NCBI GenBank assembly: GCA_046756405.1
Contig: JBHHWH010000082.1
Coordinates: 1-10,198 of the forward strand
Direction of reading: 5' to 3'
Origin: JBHHWH01 sp046756405
GTDB taxonomy: Bacteria; Actinomycetota; Acidimicrobiia; Spongiisociales; ZC4RG35
Length of the DNA stretch: 10,198 bases
Below, piece after piece: positions 1-7,274 of the stretch. Within the stretch, counting starts at the first letter, position 1, and each line of letters starts with the position of its first letter. The notes beneath the pieces are model-generated. The model searched no databases. It worked only from the letters and a program-made list of their open reading frames with translations, and was not told where the DNA came from. A program made the translations under genes and the position numbers.

Positions 1-13
1 GGGTTCCGGCCAG

Positions 14-87
<74 letters not shown>

Positions 88-281
88 AAGGGTTATCCGC
101 GCATCGAGGGGGACTTCGACGCTCGGGCCGACCCGACATACATGGGGATCGGTGAGTGCCAGGATATCAGACCCCCCTCTCGTTCAGCGAGACGGCATGC
201 CAGGCGAATGGAACCTGCGAGCTGGCCTATGCGTCTGGAGTTCAATGACAACTGAGGGAATCGCCGAAGGCTCGGCAGCCA
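88..281. other. Intergenic stretch with no recognisable gene
   Basis: Frames here are open for short distances, for example a plus-strand frame that runs out of the tRNA gene and stops at 253-255. None shows protein-like composition, a ribosome binding site or continuity with the downstream relic. The promoter of the tRNA-Arg should lie at the left edge of this stretch, but I could not identify convincing -35 and -10 boxes. Confidence 0.5.
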
Positions 282-371
282 CCCAACACCCGACCCGCTG
301 ACGTCTGGCACGGCAGGGCCGAGCTGTGGACCACCCTTCCCATCGACGGGGCCTACGGGCGACGCAAGAGT
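282..371 (+). repeat. First copy of a ~90-bp direct repeat (partial gene duplication)
   Basis: This segment matches 448-537 at a constant 166-bp offset without indels. It includes an identical core of about 45 bp beginning GGCAGGGCCGAGCTGTGG. In frame from 303 it reads VWHGRAELWTTLPIDGAY, nearly identical to the second copy (VWYGRAELWTTLPIDGAY). Because 166 is not a multiple of three, the two copies are in different reading frames, so this copy cannot be an in-frame internal repeat of the downstream protein. It is best read as a remnant of a tandem paralogue or of an aberrant duplication. Confidence 0.85.
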
Positions 372-372
372 C

Positions 373-786
373 GACACACCCTCCGAATTCACCTGCCCCG
401 TCACCTTCCCCCAACCCGACGGCTTCACACCCCCTGACCCTTACCCGCCCAACACCAGACCCCCCGAGGTCTGGTACGGCAGGGCCGAGCTGTGGACCAC
501 CCTTCCCATCGACGGGGCCTACGCGCAACGCAAAAGCGTGTGGTGGTCGGTGAACTTCCCGGGAGGCGAGACCGAACAAGAACCTCCGATCAGCGTCACC
601 TACCAGCGACTGGACACCGACCAGGAGCTGATCGTCGATCCCGCCCCCGGCACCAACGCCTTCACCCCCGAGGACGGGTGGTTCATGATCGCCTCCATCG
701 ACCCGCCGGAACCGGGGTGCTGGCGGGTCACCGCCACCTACAAGAGAGCGACGGTCAGCTACGTCTATGAGACCTTCGGAGACTGA
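373..786 (+). pseudogene. Relic of a small secreted or lipoprotein-type gene, 5' end lost
   Basis: From about 373 one frame reads protein-like to TGA at 784-786. It begins TPSEFTCPVTFPQPDGF, passes through VWYGRAELWTTLPIDGAY and a KSVWWSVNF segment, and ends in PPEPGCWRVTATY followed by a beta-strand-like tail. The opening Cys-Pro segment, the GTNAF and Pro-Gly-Cys-Trp motifs and the Trp-rich beta composition resemble the mature part of small uncharacterised extracellular proteins common in actinobacteria. That resemblance is from memory, not from a search. No ATG, signal peptide or lipobox precedes it: the frame is closed by a stop at 253-255, and the sequence between is the duplicated segment read out of phase. 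A GTG at 538 could start an 82-residue product, but this would drop the conserved front half. I call it a 5'-truncated pseudogene. The alternative is an assembly or frameshift error in a live gene. Confidence 0.6.
448..537 (+). repeat. Second copy of the ~90-bp direct repeat, in the relic's reading frame
   Basis: This is the partner of 282-371. Here the repeat sits in the frame that continues unbroken to the stop at 784-786. It encodes the segment from PPNTRP through AYAQRKS of the relic protein. Most differences from the first copy lie at the two ends, and the centre is identical. That pattern suggests a fairly recent duplication or gene conversion. Confidence 0.85.
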
Positions 787-811
787 CGTCCCAGGGCCAA
801 CCTTCACGCGT

Positions 812-841
812 GAGGCCCCCGGAGCTGGGTCCGGGGGCCTC
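812..841. terminator. Hairpin between convergent relic and katG
   Basis: A perfect 12-bp stem, GAGGCCCCCGGA paired with TCCGGGGGCCTC, encloses a 6-nt loop (GCTGGG). It lies 25 bp after the relic's stop and 18 bp beyond the katG stop on the other strand. Neither side has a clear T-tract. It probably works as a bidirectional terminator or mRNA-stabilising hairpin of the kind common in high-GC genomes. Confidence 0.75.
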
Positions 842-859
842 GTCGGTCGGTGGCGGCTT

Positions 860-3070
860 TCAGCGCAGGTCGAACCGGTCCAGGTTCATCACCTTGTCCC
901 AGGCACGGACGAAGTCCTCCACGAACTGCTCCTTGGCGTCCTCGCAGGCGTAGAACTCGGCCAAGGCCCGAAGCTCAGAGTTGGAGCCGAACACCAGGTC
1001 GACGGCCGTGGCGGTCCACTTCAGCTCGCCGGTCGCTCGGTCCAGGCCCTCGTAGACGTGCTCCGTCGTGGAGACCTTCCACTCGGTGCCCATGTCCAAC
1101 AGGTTGACGAAGAAGTCGTTGCTCAGGGCCCCGGGACGGTCGGTGAGCACTCCCAGTGAGGACCCCCCGGTGTTGGCACCGAGGACTCTCAACCCTCCGA
1201 CCAGGACGGTCATCTCCGGTGCGGTCAGCGACAACAGGCTCGCCCGGTCGACCAGCAGCTCCTCGGGGCGCCGCTTGTCTCCCCGGCGGAAGTAGTTCCG
1301 GAAACCGTCGGCGGTGGGTTCAAGCACCGCGAAGGACTCCACATCGGTCATCTCCTGGGTGGCGTCGGTCCGGCCCGGAGCGAAGGGAACTGTTATCTCC
1401 ATCCCGGCGTCCCTGGCCGCCTGTTCGATAGCGGCGCATCCGCCCAACACGATCAGGTCCGCTAGCGACACCCTCTTGTTGGTTGTCTGAGCAGAGTTGA
1501 ACTCCTCCTGGATCCCCTCCAATGTCGTCAGCACCGCGGCCAGCTCGGCGGGGTCGTTGACCTCCCAGTCTTTCTGCGGATCCAGCCGGATACGGGCACC
1601 GTTGGCACCGCCTCGATAGTCGCTGTAACGGAAGGTGGAGGCCGACCCCCAGGCGGTGGCGACCAGACGGCCGATCGACAGACCCGAGTCGAGGATCCGC
1701 CGCTTCAGTTCGGCGATGTCATCATCGTCGATCAGTTCGTGGTCCACCGCAGGGACCGGATCCTGCCAGATGAGCTGCTCGTCGGGGACCTCAGGGCCGA
1801 GGTAGCGGGAGACGGGGCCCATGTCCCGGTGGGTGAGCTTGAACCACGCCCGGGCGAAGGCGTCCGTCAGCTCCTCCGGGTTCTCGTAGAAGCGCCGGGC
1901 GATCTGCTCGAAGACCGGGTCGTGACGCAACGCCAGGTCGGTGGTGAGCATCATCGGAGCGTGACGCTTCGATGGATCAGCGGCGTCGGGAACGGTGTCG
2001 TCCAAGGACCGGTCCACCGGACGCCACTGGTGGGCCCCGGCAGGGCTCTTGGTCAGCTCCCACTCGTACTCGAAGAGGTTGCGGAGGAACTCGTTGTCCC
2101 ACCTGGTCGGGGTTGAGGTCCAGGCTCCTTCCAAGCCCGAGGTGATGGTGTCGGCGCCCATACCGGTTCCAAACGAGCTCTTCCATCCCAGGCCCTGCTC
2201 CTCCAGCGGGGCACCCTCCGGCTCGGGTCCGACGTACCGGTCCACGTCGGCCGCGCCGTGGGCCTTGCCGAAGGTGTGACCTCCAACGATAAGGGCCACG
2301 GTCTCCTCGTCGGTCATACCCATCCGGGTGAAGGTCTGGCGGATGTACTTGCCGGCCATTACCGGGTCGGGGTTGCCGTTGGGGCCCTCCGGGTTGACGT
2401 AGATGAGGCCCATGTGGTCAGCCGCGAAGGGGTCGAACAGCGTCCCGTCCTCGGTGTGGCGCTCGTCGGCCAGCCACTCCTCCTCCGGGCCCCAGTAGAG
2501 GTCCTCCTCTGGCTCCCAGACGTCCTCACGGCCCCCACCGAAACCGAAGGTCTTCAACCCCATCGTCTCCAAGGCGACATTCCCCGCCAGGATGAGCAGG
2601 TCGGCCCAGGAGATCTTCTTCCCGTACTTCTTCTTGATCGGCCACAGCAGACGCCGGGCCTTGTCCAGGTTGGCGTTGTCAGGCCAGCTGTTGAGGGGCG
2701 CGAACCGCTGGGTTCCGCCGTTGGCCCCGCCGCGTCCGTCGTGGATGCGGTAGGTCCCCGCGGCATGCCAGGCCATCCTGATGAACAACGGGCCGTAGTG
2801 GCCGTAATCGGCGGGCCACCATTCCTGGGAATCGGTCATCAGCGCCGCCAGGTCTGCCTTGACCGCGGCCAGGTCGAGGCTGCTGAAGGCCTCCCGGTAG
2901 TCGAACTGTCCGCCCATGGGGGCGATCAGCGGCGAGTTCTTCCCCAGCGGCTTCAGATTGAGCCGGTTCGGCCACCAGTGTTGATTGGCCAACGATCCGG
3001 TGGCGGTGTGGGGGTTGTGCATCACCGGGCAGCCCGCTGTCGCCTCTCTGTCTCTCTCTATGTCGCCCAT
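860..3070 (-). CDS. katG: Catalase-peroxidase KatG
   Basis: This 736-residue protein has the full length and two-domain layout of bacterial KatG, a haem enzyme that removes hydrogen peroxide by catalase and peroxidase cycles. The N-terminal haem domain has the distal site RMAWHAAGTYR, giving Arg98, Trp101 and His102. Trp101, Tyr224 (in GLIYVNPEGP) and Met250 (in TRMGMTDEE) match the residues of the Met-Tyr-Trp adduct needed for catalase activity. The proximal ligand is His265 in GGHTFGKAHG, with Trp317 and Asp378 nearby. The mobile arginine of the catalase cycle corresponds to Arg415 in HRDMGP. Ser311 matches the residue changed in isoniazid-resistant Mycobacterium tuberculosis (S315). The C-terminal, haem-free repeat domain is complete. 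The ATG at 3070 follows a strong ribosome binding site. No furA regulator gene adjoins it, unlike mycobacteria; the upstream neighbour on the same strand is an MFS transporter gene. Confidence 0.98.
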   Translation of the reverse strand: MGDIERDREATAGCPVMHNPHTATGSLANQHWWPNRLNLKPLGKNSPLIAPMGGQFDYREAFSSLDLAAVKADLAALMTDSQEWWPADYGHYGPLFIRMAWHAAGTYRIHDGRGGANGGTQRFAPLNSWPDNANLDKARRLLWPIKKKYGKKISWADLLILAGNVALETMGLKTFGFGGGREDVWEPEEDLYWGPEEEWLADERHTEDGTLFDPFAADHMGLIYVNPEGPNGNPDPVMAGKYIRQTFTRMGMTDEETVALIVGGHTFGKAHGAADVDRYVGPEPEGAPLEEQGLGWKSSFGTGMGADTITSGLEGAWTSTPTRWDNEFLRNLFEYEWELTKSPAGAHQWRPVDRSLDDTVPDAADPSKRHAPMMLTTDLALRHDPVFEQIARRFYENPEELTDAFARAWFKLTHRDMGPVSRYLGPEVPDEQLIWQDPVPAVDHELIDDDDIAELKRRILDSGLSIGRLVATAWGSASTFRYSDYRGGANGARIRLDPQKDWEVNDPAELAAVLTTLEGIQEEFNSAQTTNKRVSLADLIVLGGCAAIEQAARDAGMEITVPFAPGRTDATQEMTDVESFAVLEPTADGFRNYFRRGDKRRPEELLVDRASLLSLTAPEMTVLVGGLRVLGANTGGSSLGVLTDRPGALSNDFFVNLLDMGTEWKVSTTEHVYEGLDRATGELKWTATAVDLVFGSNSELRALAEFYACEDAKEQFVEDFVRAWDKVMNLDRFDLR

Positions 3071-3072
3071 GG

Positions 3073-3081
3073 CTCCTCCTT
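3073..3081 (-). promoter_or_regulatory. Strong Shine-Dalgarno for katG
   Basis: The minus strand reads AAGGAGGAG just before CC and the ATG at 3070, close to a perfect anti-16S match. It fixes the katG start and contrasts with the DUF885, MFS and lipoprotein genes, whose starts show no such site. Confidence 0.85.
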
Positions 3082-3095
3082 ACAAAAGTCGTTCG

Positions 3096-3110
3096 GTTGC
3101 CCCAACATTA
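3096..3110 (-). promoter_or_regulatory. Possible katG -10 box with overlapping inverted repeat
   Basis: On the minus strand TAATGT (3110-3105) fits the TANNNT -10 consensus and would start a leader of roughly 30 nt before the katG ATG. No good -35 is seen. An 11-bp perfect inverted repeat, GTTG-CCC-CAAC on the plus strand (3096-3106), overlaps the end of the box. It is placed where a repressor would block initiation. Both motifs are short and could be chance. Confidence 0.3.
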
Positions 3111-3115
3111 GATGA

Positions 3116-3139
3116 CCGGCGGAGGTCGGGTACCGCCGG
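3116..3139 (-). terminator. Hairpin after the MFS transporter gene
   Basis: A perfect 7-bp GC-rich stem (CCGGCGG/CCGCCGG) with a 10-nt loop lies just beyond the transporter stop codon and before the candidate katG promoter. There is no T-tract. If it terminates transcription, katG is a separate unit rather than the second gene of an operon. Confidence 0.5.
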
Positions 3140-3143
3140 GAGT

Positions 3144-4433
3144 TCAGCCGGCCGCGCCCGCCCCAGCGAGGCGGGCGCCAGGCCGGGCGTGATCGCGAAA
3201 GTAGGCCCAGAAGACCGCCACCGAGACCAGGTAGAAGGCGGCCATGATCAGCCATGGCGAACCGAAATCGCCGCCGTCCATTAGGCCCGCACCCAGCCAG
3301 CCGCCCACCGCAGCCAGTCCACCGCCGATCAGCGTCTCCAATCCCGTAAAGGTGGCCCTCTCCCCGGGATGGAGCAGCTCCATAGAGAAGGCTTCGTAGA
3401 TCGGACCCGACATGTTGAACAGGGTCGTCCGCAGCACGAAGGCCGCACCCGCCAGGGACATCACCGCCGTGGGGGTGGCCAGAGAGGGCGCCAGTCCGAT
3501 CACCACAATGAAGGGGACGGCCGCCAAGCGGCTGAACGCTATCGAGCGCACCTTCCCCCACCTGGTCTCGATGAAGGGCGCCATGAAGGCCGCCGCGGCG
3601 AGGAAGAGGGATCCGGCGGCGAAGGTCAGTCCTATCTCGTATTCGGCGGCGTGTACTCCCTCCTGGAAGAAGACGTTGGCCAGACGCAGGGTGAACCCGC
3701 CGCCTAACGCGATGAGGGCTGTCACCACCAGGAACTTACGGATCGTCGCCAGGGACCGGATACCGCCGAACAGTCCTGGCCTTGATGCCGGCTCTTCCAT
3801 CGCTTCGGCCACCTCCCGGGAGGTGTAAGGCCGCAGCATCACCGCTGGAATGAGGGAGAGGAACCATCCGGCTATGCCGAGCATCGTCGCCCATCTGAAA
3901 GCAGAGATTCGACTGATGTCAAGGGTCACCGCCAGCCAGCTCGGGGCAAAGCCGGCGATGAGCGCTCCGGCCATGGCGGCAAGGGTCCGCATTCCCGACC
4001 CTACGGAGAAGAGGTGGATCCGCTCCCCGGGTTCCGAGTTCTCCGCCATGAAAGGTGACTCGGTGACATGGTGGAGGGCCCCGAAGGCAGCCTGGATCGC
4101 GGGGGCCACCAGCAGCACCGCCGGAACCGTGGCCATGATCTGGATGAGAGCCATCAACGCTCCGCCTCCGTCGCCGATGATGAACCCCCACTTTCTTCCC
4201 ACCCTGTCTGAGACCCAACCCGCGGGAACGGCGGCCATCACCCGGGCGATCCCCATAGCCAGCAGGCGGAACCCGATGAACTTGATGGAAAAACCCAGTT
4301 CCAGGAGGTAGAGGTTGAAGATCACCTCCCAGGTGCCGTGGATCACGTCCATGCCGACAATGTGGACGAGATACAGCTTGGCGTTACGCGAGAAGCGGCG
4401 CAGAGCCTCTACGTATCCCAGGGAATCAGTCAC
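3144..4433 (-). CDS. Major facilitator superfamily transporter, substrate unknown
   Basis: This 429-residue, strongly hydrophobic protein has about twelve predicted membrane helices in two halves, the usual MFS layout. After helix 2, residues 72-82 (GWVSDRVGRKW) match MFS motif A of the cytoplasmic loop 2-3. A second conserved-looking stretch, PFMAENSEPGERIHLFS (127-143), lies between helices 4 and 5. The central cytoplasmic loop spans about residues 201-232, and the second half starts near FLVVTALIALGGG. I chose the GTG at 4433, giving MTDSLGYVEALRRFSRNAKL, because the frame's further extension to 5135 lies antisense to the peptidase gene and has no membrane-protein character. The start has no ribosome binding site and may be leaderless. 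Efflux of a small molecule is plausible, but the sequence does not show the substrate. It is divergent from the DUF885 gene and upstream of katG. Confidence 0.88.
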   Translation of the reverse strand: MTDSLGYVEALRRFSRNAKLYLVHIVGMDVIHGTWEVIFNLYLLELGFSIKFIGFRLLAMGIARVMAAVPAGWVSDRVGRKWGFIIGDGGGALMALIQIMATVPAVLLVAPAIQAAFGALHHVTESPFMAENSEPGERIHLFSVGSGMRTLAAMAGALIAGFAPSWLAVTLDISRISAFRWATMLGIAGWFLSLIPAVMLRPYTSREVAEAMEEPASRPGLFGGIRSLATIRKFLVVTALIALGGGFTLRLANVFFQEGVHAAEYEIGLTFAAGSLFLAAAAFMAPFIETRWGKVRSIAFSRLAAVPFIVVIGLAPSLATPTAVMSLAGAAFVLRTTLFNMSGPIYEAFSMELLHPGERATFTGLETLIGGGLAAVGGWLGAGLMDGGDFGSPWLIMAAFYLVSVAVFWAYFRDHARPGARLAGAGAAG

Positions 4434-4469
4434 GAGCGGGGACGCTAACGCAACCGCTACCGTCGAGCC
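4434..4469. promoter_or_regulatory. 36-bp divergent promoter region, probably leaderless both ways
   Basis: Only 36 bp separate the two divergent start codons, and neither has a Shine-Dalgarno. On the plus strand TACCGT at 4458-4463 is a TANNNT box exactly 7-12 nt before the peptidase ATG, where the -10 of a leaderless transcript belongs. On the minus strand TAGCGT (4447-4442) is similarly placed for the transporter GTG. No -35 match to TTGACA is visible, and both boxes are weak. Confidence 0.4.
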
Positions 4470-6158
4470 ATGCCACCAGAAGCTGCCCCCACCCTGGAAG
4501 ACCTCGCCTCCCGCTACTGGATGACGGCGAACGAATTCTCCCCCACCGTCGCCACCGTGCGGGGCGTCCACGACTTCGACGACCGGCTCCGGTCGTTTCG
4601 CGAAGACGCCCTGGCCGACTTCGCCTCCCGCTTCGCGGCCATTGCTGACCACGCTGGAGCGCTGGACACAACCCAGATGGGCATTCAGGAGCTGATCACC
4701 CGCGACCTTCTCATGCACGAGTGTCGCACTTGGGTGACCGACATCGCACAGCGCTACTTCGTGGCCGCCATCGACCCCTATCTGGGCCCCCACACCCGCC
4801 TTCTCTCCGACACTCGTCAGAACACCGTCCAGACCACGGACGAGGCAGACGCTCTCCTCGGCCGTTACGCCAGGGTGGGTACCTACTTGACCGATGCCCT
4901 CGGCTTTCAGCGGGCAAACGCCGACAGGGGGCTGACCCCGGCTAGGGCGTCGCTGGAGAGGGTGGTGAGCCAGCTCGACGGATACCTGGCCTCCAATCTC
5001 GACGACGACCCCTTCCTTCAGCTGAGGCTCCCCCCAAGCTCCAGCGCCAACGCATGGCGCGAAGAGGCAGAGAGGCTGGTAAACGATGTGATCCGGCCCG
5101 CGATGGCCGACTACCGGGCCGGTCTGTTGGAGCACATCGCGCCCCTAGCTCGACCCGACGAGAAGGCAGGGTTGATGTGGATCAGCGGCGGGGAGGAGAT
5201 CTACGCCCATCTCATCCACAAGTACACCCAGCTCGACAAGTCAGCTGAGGAGATCCACGACATCGGCCTGGAGTGGGCCACGGAGATCAACGCTGCCGAG
5301 TGGGTGGAGATCGGCCAGCGGGCCTTCGGCCTGGGCACCAGGTCGGAGGTTTTCGAGCGGCTCCACAACGACCCGGAGCTGCGGTTCGCCTCCGAGGTGG
5401 AGATGCTGGAACACGCCCGCAAGGCCGTAGAGCGAGCATGGGCGGCGGTGGACGACTGGTTCGGAATCCGCCCGCAAACCCCCTGCGAGGTGGTGCCGGT
5501 CCCCGCAGCGGTGGCCCCGGCGATGCCTCCCGCCTACTACATGCAGCCCCCGATCGACGGCTCCCGGCCGGGCACCTACTTCCTCAACACCTACAAGCCC
5601 TCGGAGCGGGACAGGTTCGAATACGAGTCGATCCACTTCCATGAGGCCATCCCCGGCCACCACTTCGACCGCTCCCTGGCCGCCGAGTTGGAGGGGATCC
5701 CCACCTTCCGCCGCTACGCCGCGGTCTACGCCCACACCGAAGGGTGGGGGCTCTACTCGGAGCGGCTCGCAGATGAGATGGGCCTGTACTCATCGGACGT
5801 GGACCGTCTGGGCATGGTTAGCGCCGACGCCTGGCGGGCGGGGCGGCTGGTGGTGGACACCGGGCTGCACGCCCTGGGGTGGAGCCGCCAGCAGGCCATC
5901 GACTTCCTCACGACCTGGACGCCCATAGGGCTGTTGACCATCGAACAGGAGGTGGACCGCTACATCGGGATGGCGGGCCAGGCCCTCTCCTACAAGATGG
6001 GCCAGCTCGAGATCAAGCGGCTGCGGGCCGAGGCGGAGAAGAGGTTGGGGAAGGCTTTTGATATCAAGGGCTTCCACGACCAGCTCCTCACCCACGGCGC
6101 GATGCCCCTCCCCCTCCTCGCCGACACCATCGACGCCTGGATCCAATCCCGTTCCTGA
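4470..6158 (+). CDS. DUF885-family zinc metallopeptidase-like protein
   Basis: This 562-residue, mostly helical protein matches the DUF885 family of gluzincin-like metallopeptidases, whose substrates are largely unknown. The zinc motif is HEAIPGHH at residues 391-398 (HExxx-GHH form). It is followed about 25 residues later by AHTEGWGLYSE (421-431), whose Glu424 would be the third zinc ligand in this family. Other segments in the family style are GGEEIYAHLI (240-249), the YESIHFHE lead-in to the zinc motif, VVDTGLH (461-467) and LSYKMGQLEI (506-515) near the C-terminus. No signal peptide or membrane helix is present, so it should act in the cytoplasm, possibly on peptides or a modified amino acid. 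The ATG at 4470 lacks a ribosome binding site but has a suitably placed -10 box. The gene looks intact and monocistronic, convergent with the GerMN gene. Confidence 0.93.
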   Translation: MPPEAAPTLEDLASRYWMTANEFSPTVATVRGVHDFDDRLRSFREDALADFASRFAAIADHAGALDTTQMGIQELITRDLLMHECRTWVTDIAQRYFVAAIDPYLGPHTRLLSDTRQNTVQTTDEADALLGRYARVGTYLTDALGFQRANADRGLTPARASLERVVSQLDGYLASNLDDDPFLQLRLPPSSSANAWREEAERLVNDVIRPAMADYRAGLLEHIAPLARPDEKAGLMWISGGEEIYAHLIHKYTQLDKSAEEIHDIGLEWATEINAAEWVEIGQRAFGLGTRSEVFERLHNDPELRFASEVEMLEHARKAVERAWAAVDDWFGIRPQTPCEVVPVPAAVAPAMPPAYYMQPPIDGSRPGTYFLNTYKPSERDRFEYESIHFHEAIPGHHFDRSLAAELEGIPTFRRYAAVYAHTEGWGLYSERLADEMGLYSSDVDRLGMVSADAWRAGRLVVDTGLHALGWSRQQAIDFLTTWTPIGLLTIEQEVDRYIGMAGQALSYKMGQLEIKRLRAEAEKRLGKAFDIKGFHDQLLTHGAMPLPLLADTIDAWIQSRS

Positions 6159-6159
6159 A

Positions 6160-6189
6160 GGCCACTGTCGGGGTGATGTCCGTGTGGCC
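6160..6189. terminator. Weak hairpin between convergent genes
   Basis: GGCCAC (6160-6165) can pair with GTGGCC (6184-6189) across an 18-nt loop. It lies directly after the peptidase stop (6156-6158) and before the stop of the convergent GerMN gene (6198-6200). The loop is long and there is no T-tract, so this is only a candidate. Confidence 0.3.
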
Positions 6190-6197
6190 GGGGGCTC

Positions 6198-7274
6198 TTA
6201 TCCCGGCAGCAGATCCCAGGTCCCATCGGCACTACCCGGGAGAGGGATGGTCACCACGTCGGCTGGCTCCCCGTCCTCCGCCGAATACCAGAACACCCGT
6301 ATAACCGCCGTTGGGGGCAGTTCGACACCATCGAGCAAGAAGGAGAACTCCCCCCAGCATCCTGAACCACAGGTGGCGGTGGTGAAGTCCTCAAGGACCA
6401 CTTGGTCATGGTCCAGCACCTGAAGAGACACCGTGCCCTCGAAGACGTTGGCGAGTCCGGCAATGCGGGGGGGACTCTCTCCCAAAGCCAGTTCAGTGAT
6501 GATGATCGGGTTGAGATGATCGAGAAAGTCCGTACGGCTGACCGGATCGACGACAACCAAGCCCTCACTACCGAAAATGTCCACCGGCTGGCCTTCAACC
6601 GTGAACCGGACCTCAGCCCCAGGGTCCGCGGCCGTGGCGGTGAAGACCAGTTGGTTCAGCATGGTGATGTCAGCCAGCAGCCCTCCGGCACCGTCGAGAA
6701 ACGCCTGATTCATGTCCACCGTGTAGAGCCCCTCCGCTTGAGTCACCCCCAGGACCTCAACCCCCTCGGGGATGGCCCTTCCGAGACCTGGGGGGGTTCC
6801 GAGGCGCGGGTCAGTGAGCAGGCGGAGCGCGGTGAGAGGAGACGCCTGAGACTCGGGAGCCGCCACTTCTGACGTCACCGGGACCAGAGCCGGATTCCCC
6901 AGGTAGCTGTTGGCAGGTTCGGCTACCAGATAGACGACAACCCTCTGCGCCACCATCGGCACTGTTGTCGTCGGAATGGTTGTCTCGGGTGCGGGAGCGA
7001 TCGTCGTAGGCGACGGCCCTGCGGTCGCAGCCGGAGGAGGCGGCTGAGTGGTTGCGGCAGGCATCTCGTCGGTGGCACCTGACAGGAATACGAAGGGGAG
7101 TCCCAGAGCCAGGATCCCTAGCGCCGCTCCGACCAGCACCAGCGCCGGTCGCGACTTCCTGGTCCGGGTGGCAGAAGTCGCTGTTGCCTCCCCTGGATAT
7201 GGCGGCGGCTCTGGAGACATCTCCACCATTCGCCCCATTAGTTCCTTCAAACGGTCTTCTCTCTCGCCAGTCAT
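6198..7274 (-). CDS. Membrane-anchored GerMN-Gmad2 protein, putative anti-sigma partner
   Basis: This protein has 358 residues. A short basic/acidic cytoplasmic part (1-42, with MSPEPPPYP) precedes one membrane helix (about 44-65). A Pro/Thr-rich linker (70-107) follows, then a GerMN domain (about 111-250). Its hallmarks are LTALRLLTDP, AIPEGVEVLGV, GLYTVDMNQAFLDG and VRFTVEGQPVDIFG. A C-terminal immunoglobulin-like Gmad2 domain (about 256-345) contains ANVFEGTVSLQVLD and TATCGSGCWGEF, whose Cys302 and Cys306 could form a disulfide. These domains were named from spore germination proteins but are widespread in non-sporulating actinobacteria as extracellular modules. The ATG overlaps the upstream sigma gene's stop as ATGA and has a strong ribosome binding site, implying coupled translation. 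The position suggests an anti-sigma or sensor role, with residues 1-42 holding the sigma factor. No HxxxCxxC zinc anti-sigma motif is seen, so this is inference. Confidence 0.88.
   Translation of the reverse strand: MTGEREDRLKELMGRMVEMSPEPPPYPGEATATSATRTRKSRPALVLVGAALGILALGLPFVFLSGATDEMPAATTQPPPPAATAGPSPTTIAPAPETTIPTTTVPMVAQRVVVYLVAEPANSYLGNPALVPVTSEVAAPESQASPLTALRLLTDPRLGTPPGLGRAIPEGVEVLGVTQAEGLYTVDMNQAFLDGAGGLLADITMLNQLVFTATAADPGAEVRFTVEGQPVDIFGSEGLVVVDPVSRTDFLDHLNPIIITELALGESPPRIAGLANVFEGTVSLQVLDHDQVVLEDFTTATCGSGCWGEFSFLLDGVELPPTAVIRVFWYSAEDGEPADVVTIPLPGSADGTWDLLPG

Noticed and set aside
184..807. 207-codon minus-strand open frame opposite the relic
   Set aside because: It shows repeated low-complexity Gly/Val/Pro-rich segments that simply mirror the direct repeat, while the plus-strand frame has recognisable protein motifs.
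2258..3115. 285-codon plus-strand open frame opposite katG
   Set aside because: It is a shadow of high-GC codon use in katG. Its composition is Val/Gly/Gln-rich without recognisable motifs, and katG is certain.
4434..5135. Upstream extension of the transporter frame, adding 234 residues
   Set aside because: The extension is antisense to the well-supported DUF885 gene, has no membrane-protein character and lacks any MFS homology. The GTG at 4433 gives a normal-length transporter.
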